Shown: piece after piece, positions 6,098 through 6,459 of the stretch | Numbering within the stretch: position 1 is the first letter of the stretch | Layout of the letters: each line of letters opens with the position of its first letter | Program-made: the position numbers and the translations under genes | Source: a bacterium UBP9_UBA1432 | GTDB taxonomy: Bacteria > Vulcanimicrobiota > Xenobia > Xenobiales > Xenobiaceae | Reading direction: 5' to 3' | NCBI GenBank assembly: GCA_002329445.1 | Contig: DCTU01000276.1 | Coordinates: 1-6,459 of the forward strand | DNA: 6,459 bases | Notes under the pieces: model-generated | What the model was told of the DNA's origin: nothing | Seen by the model: only the letters and a program-made list of their open reading frames with translations | Database searches by the model: none

Positions 6098-6459
6098 CTA
6101 GCTCTTCAGGGTGTTGAGGTTGACGGTCACCCGGTCCTCGGCCACCGAGAAGCTGGCATCCTGGCCGCCGCTGCTGGAAGCGGGAGGAGCTGCCGGCGTG
6201 GGAGCCGCTGCCGCGCCCATCCCGGCACCGCTGGCGGCGGTGGAACCCGCCGTGGAGGCCGGCGAGGCCGTCCGCGGAGTGGCCATCCCCATTCCCGGCA
6301 TGGCGGCCTTCCCCATTCCGGGGAGCCCCAGGCCCGGGGCGCCCATCGGCGAGGCGCCGCCAGGAGCGGCCGGTGCGGCTCCACCCATCGGGCTGGGAGC
6401 GGCAGCCGGCGCCGCAGCGCCCATCCCCGTCGGCGTCGCCGGAGCGGCAGGAGCGGCCG
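6098..6459 (-). CDS. Ala/Pro/Gly/Met-rich low-complexity protein, C-terminal part (5' end outside window)
   Basis: The frame is open from the right window edge to a TAG stop at 6098-6100, giving about 119 visible residues. An internal ATG at 6424 could be read as a start, but the same Ala/Pro-rich composition continues upstream of it (AAPAAPATPTG), so the gene most likely begins outside the window. The visible part is dominated by Ala, Pro, Gly, Ser and Met, with repeated PMG/GMG units (for example PGMGKAAMPGMGMATP) and two similar blocks beginning GMGAAAP and GMGAAAAP. The last ~23 residues change character to a normal mixed sequence (QDASFSVAEDRVTVNLNTLKS), which may be a short folded or docking tail. 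The composition suggests a disordered linker or extracytoplasmic flexible region. Only one gene frame fits this stretch, and third positions are G/C-rich. I do not recognise a family and assign no function. A strong hairpin terminator lies 23 bases downstream. Confidence 0.6.
   Translation of the reverse strand, partial: AAPAAPATPTGMGAAAPAAAPSPMGGAAPAAPGGASPMGAPGLGLPGMGKAAMPGMGMATPRTASPASTAGSTAASGAGMGAAAAPTPAAPPASSSGGQDASFSVAEDRVTVNLNTLKS

Noticed and set aside
5601..6101. Plus-strand open frame overlapping the DUF493 gene
   Set aside because: It is a composition-driven shadow rich in Arg, Gly and Pro; the overlapping frame matches the YbeD family along its whole length.

Overview
The window comes from a strongly GC-rich bacterial chromosome. 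Coding frames show heavy G/C bias at third positions, and several starts are GTG. A bacterial alpha-2-macroglobulin, a CorC-type transporter pair, a SlyD-type isomerase and a YbeD/DUF493 protein together suggest a Gram-negative, probably myxobacterium-like or other high-GC deltaproteobacterial-type lineage. That placement is inference from family content only. No mobile element, tRNA, rRNA or CRISPR array is visible. The region looks like ordinary, densely packed chromosomal DNA.

Layout from left to right. (1) Positions 1-795 (+) hold the C-terminal end of a large bacterial alpha-2-macroglobulin, cut by the window edge. (2) Positions 820-2313 (+) follow after a 24-base gap and encode a 497-residue class I SAM-dependent methyltransferase. 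It has an NPPF catalytic motif and extra domains at both ends; its substrate is unknown. (3) On the minus strand, converging with it, a two-gene operon runs from 4985 to 2359. It encodes two CNNM/CorC-family membrane proteins (DUF21, CBS pair, CorC_HlyC domain) that overlap by four bases (GTGA). (4) A 126-base divergent intergenic region (4986-5111) separates this operon from a slyD-like peptidyl-prolyl isomerase gene (5112-5585, +). (5) A 73-base gap carrying a perfect 12-bp inverted repeat leads to a small DUF493/YbeD gene (5659-5952, +). (6) A 145-base convergent gap holds three degenerate copies of a short motif and a strong 11-bp hairpin, probably a terminator. (7) The 3' end of an Ala/Pro/Gly/Met-rich gene on the minus strand (stop at 6098) runs off the right edge.

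Functional themes are cell-envelope defence (A2M), divalent-metal transport (CNNM pair), protein folding (SlyD) and methylation. I see no convincing evidence of a new multi-gene system. The points most worth a second look are the uncharacterised multi-domain methyltransferase beside A2M, the inverted repeat before the DUF493 gene, the repeated motif in the last gap, and the low-complexity protein with a distinct C-terminal tail.
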